Both the position numbers and the translations under genes were made by a program. This document shows positions 7,349-7,509 of a stretch of 7,509 nucleotides of DNA, one piece after another. Positions within the stretch are counted from its first letter, which is position 1, and every line of letters begins with the position of its first letter. This DNA comes from Oscillospiraceae bacterium. Its GTDB lineage: Bacteria > Bacillota > Clostridia > Oscillospirales > Ruminococcaceae. The stretch lies in assembly GCA_015067375.1 (NCBI GenBank), contig SVMQ01000100.1, positions 1 to 7,509 on the forward strand, read 5' to 3'. The notes beneath the pieces are model-generated. The model was not told the origin of the DNA, did not search any database, and was given only the letters and a program-made list of their open reading frames with translations.

Positions 7349-7415
7349 TCAATATTCTGTATTCAATAAAACGCAGCGATATTTTGAAGTGAACCCCAAA
7401 GTTTAGACAGAATTA

Positions 7416-7509
7416 TTAAATAATATGAAAATGAGTTCGGTATTGCACCGGGCTCATTTTTAGTCTAGAAGAAATTCTTTCGTGATTGTAATAATGAATG
7501 TATTCATTC
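7416..7509 (-). CDS. IS3-family transposase (OrfB), C-terminal 30 residues (5' part outside window)
   Basis: On the minus strand the frame from the window edge to the TAA at 7418-7416 reads NEYIHYYNHERISSRL, then KMSPVQYRTHFHII. The pattern Y-I-x-Y-Y-N-x-x-R-I, then L-K-(G)-M-S-P-V-x-Y-R, is the characteristic extreme C-terminus of IS3-family DDE integrase-like transposases. The catalytic residues lie upstream, outside the window. The usual glycine in LKGMSP is missing, a variation also seen elsewhere in the family. Whether the element is intact cannot be judged from this fragment. Confidence 0.85.
   Translation of the reverse strand, partial: NEYIHYYNHERISSRLKMSPVQYRTHFHII
7427..7461 (+). 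terminator. Hairpin terminator embedded in the insertion sequence, facing + strand read-through
   Basis: A 14-bp stem (7428-7441 with 7447-7460) with a 5-base loop lies within the last transposase codons. In + strand RNA it is followed by a run of T (7457-7461). Two stem positions are G-U in + strand RNA and would be A-C mismatches in the transposase mRNA. The structure therefore seems adapted to stop transcription that enters the element from outside, antisense to the transposase gene. It has the same geometry as the rbsK terminator at 1406-1445. Confidence 0.7.

Larger units (their letters stand above)
7385..7509 (-). mobile_element. IS3-family (IS150-like) insertion sequence, transposase-3' end; continues beyond window
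   Basis: The element's outer end appears to be the TG at 7385. It leads into an end sequence containing GAACCCCAAAGTTTAGACAG (7391-7410), of the type seen at IS150-group termini (TG, about six bases, then ACCC and a GTTAGAC-like core). The transposase C-terminus ends 31 bases inside this boundary, as is normal for the right end of IS3-family elements. TG at 7390 is an alternative boundary. The other end and the target duplication cannot be seen here. Confidence 0.75.

Noticed and set aside
1..7509. CRISPR array, tRNA, rRNA or riboswitch
   Set aside because: No spaced direct repeats, cloverleaf pattern, rRNA-like sequence or known riboswitch core was found on either strand.

Overview
The window looks like chromosomal DNA from a Gram-positive gut-type Firmicute, most likely a Ruminococcus-like member of the Clostridia. 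The grounds are strong AGGAGG-type ribosome binding sites, a textbook sigma-A promoter, Rho-independent terminators, mid-range GC, and protein sequences in the style of that group. The genus is inference only.

Left part (1-1445, + strand): the end of a ribose uptake and phosphorylation operon. The window opens inside rbsB, the ribose-binding lipoprotein of an ABC importer. A strong intercistronic hairpin and a good Shine-Dalgarno (SD) site follow, then a complete ribokinase gene (rbsK, best start 518) and its terminator. The order rbsB-rbsK matches the end of the classical rbsDACBK layout. Ribose captured by RbsB and imported would be phosphorylated to ribose 5-phosphate by RbsK.

Middle (1441-1671): a short gene-free convergent spacer. 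It ends in a second strong hairpin terminator that serves the minus-strand operon to its right.

Main part (1672-7348, minus strand): a compact two-gene operon. A perfect-consensus promoter (TTGACA, 17 bp, TGA-TATAAT) drives a 136-residue conserved-looking protein of unknown function. One base after its stop comes a 1731-residue giant with a C-terminal DUF4132 (YehI/MolR-type) module and helical-repeat sequence in the middle. The small protein has a strand-strand-helix ... strand-strand pattern that resembles ubiquitin-like beta-grasp proteins. No MoxR-type AAA+ ATPase or VWA-domain gene, the usual companions of DUF4132 proteins in enterobacterial yeh clusters, lies in the operon, which appears closed by a terminator. 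This pair is the best candidate in the window for an undescribed system.

Right edge (7385-7509): the transposase-proximal end of an IS3-family (IS150-like) insertion sequence. It holds the last 30 codons of the transposase, a terminal repeat-like end and an embedded hairpin. That hairpin is a structural twin of the rbsK terminator: 43 ungapped bases, 35 identical, with every stem difference keeping the base pairing. The insertion sequence ends about 36 bp upstream of the -35 box of the DUF4132 operon.
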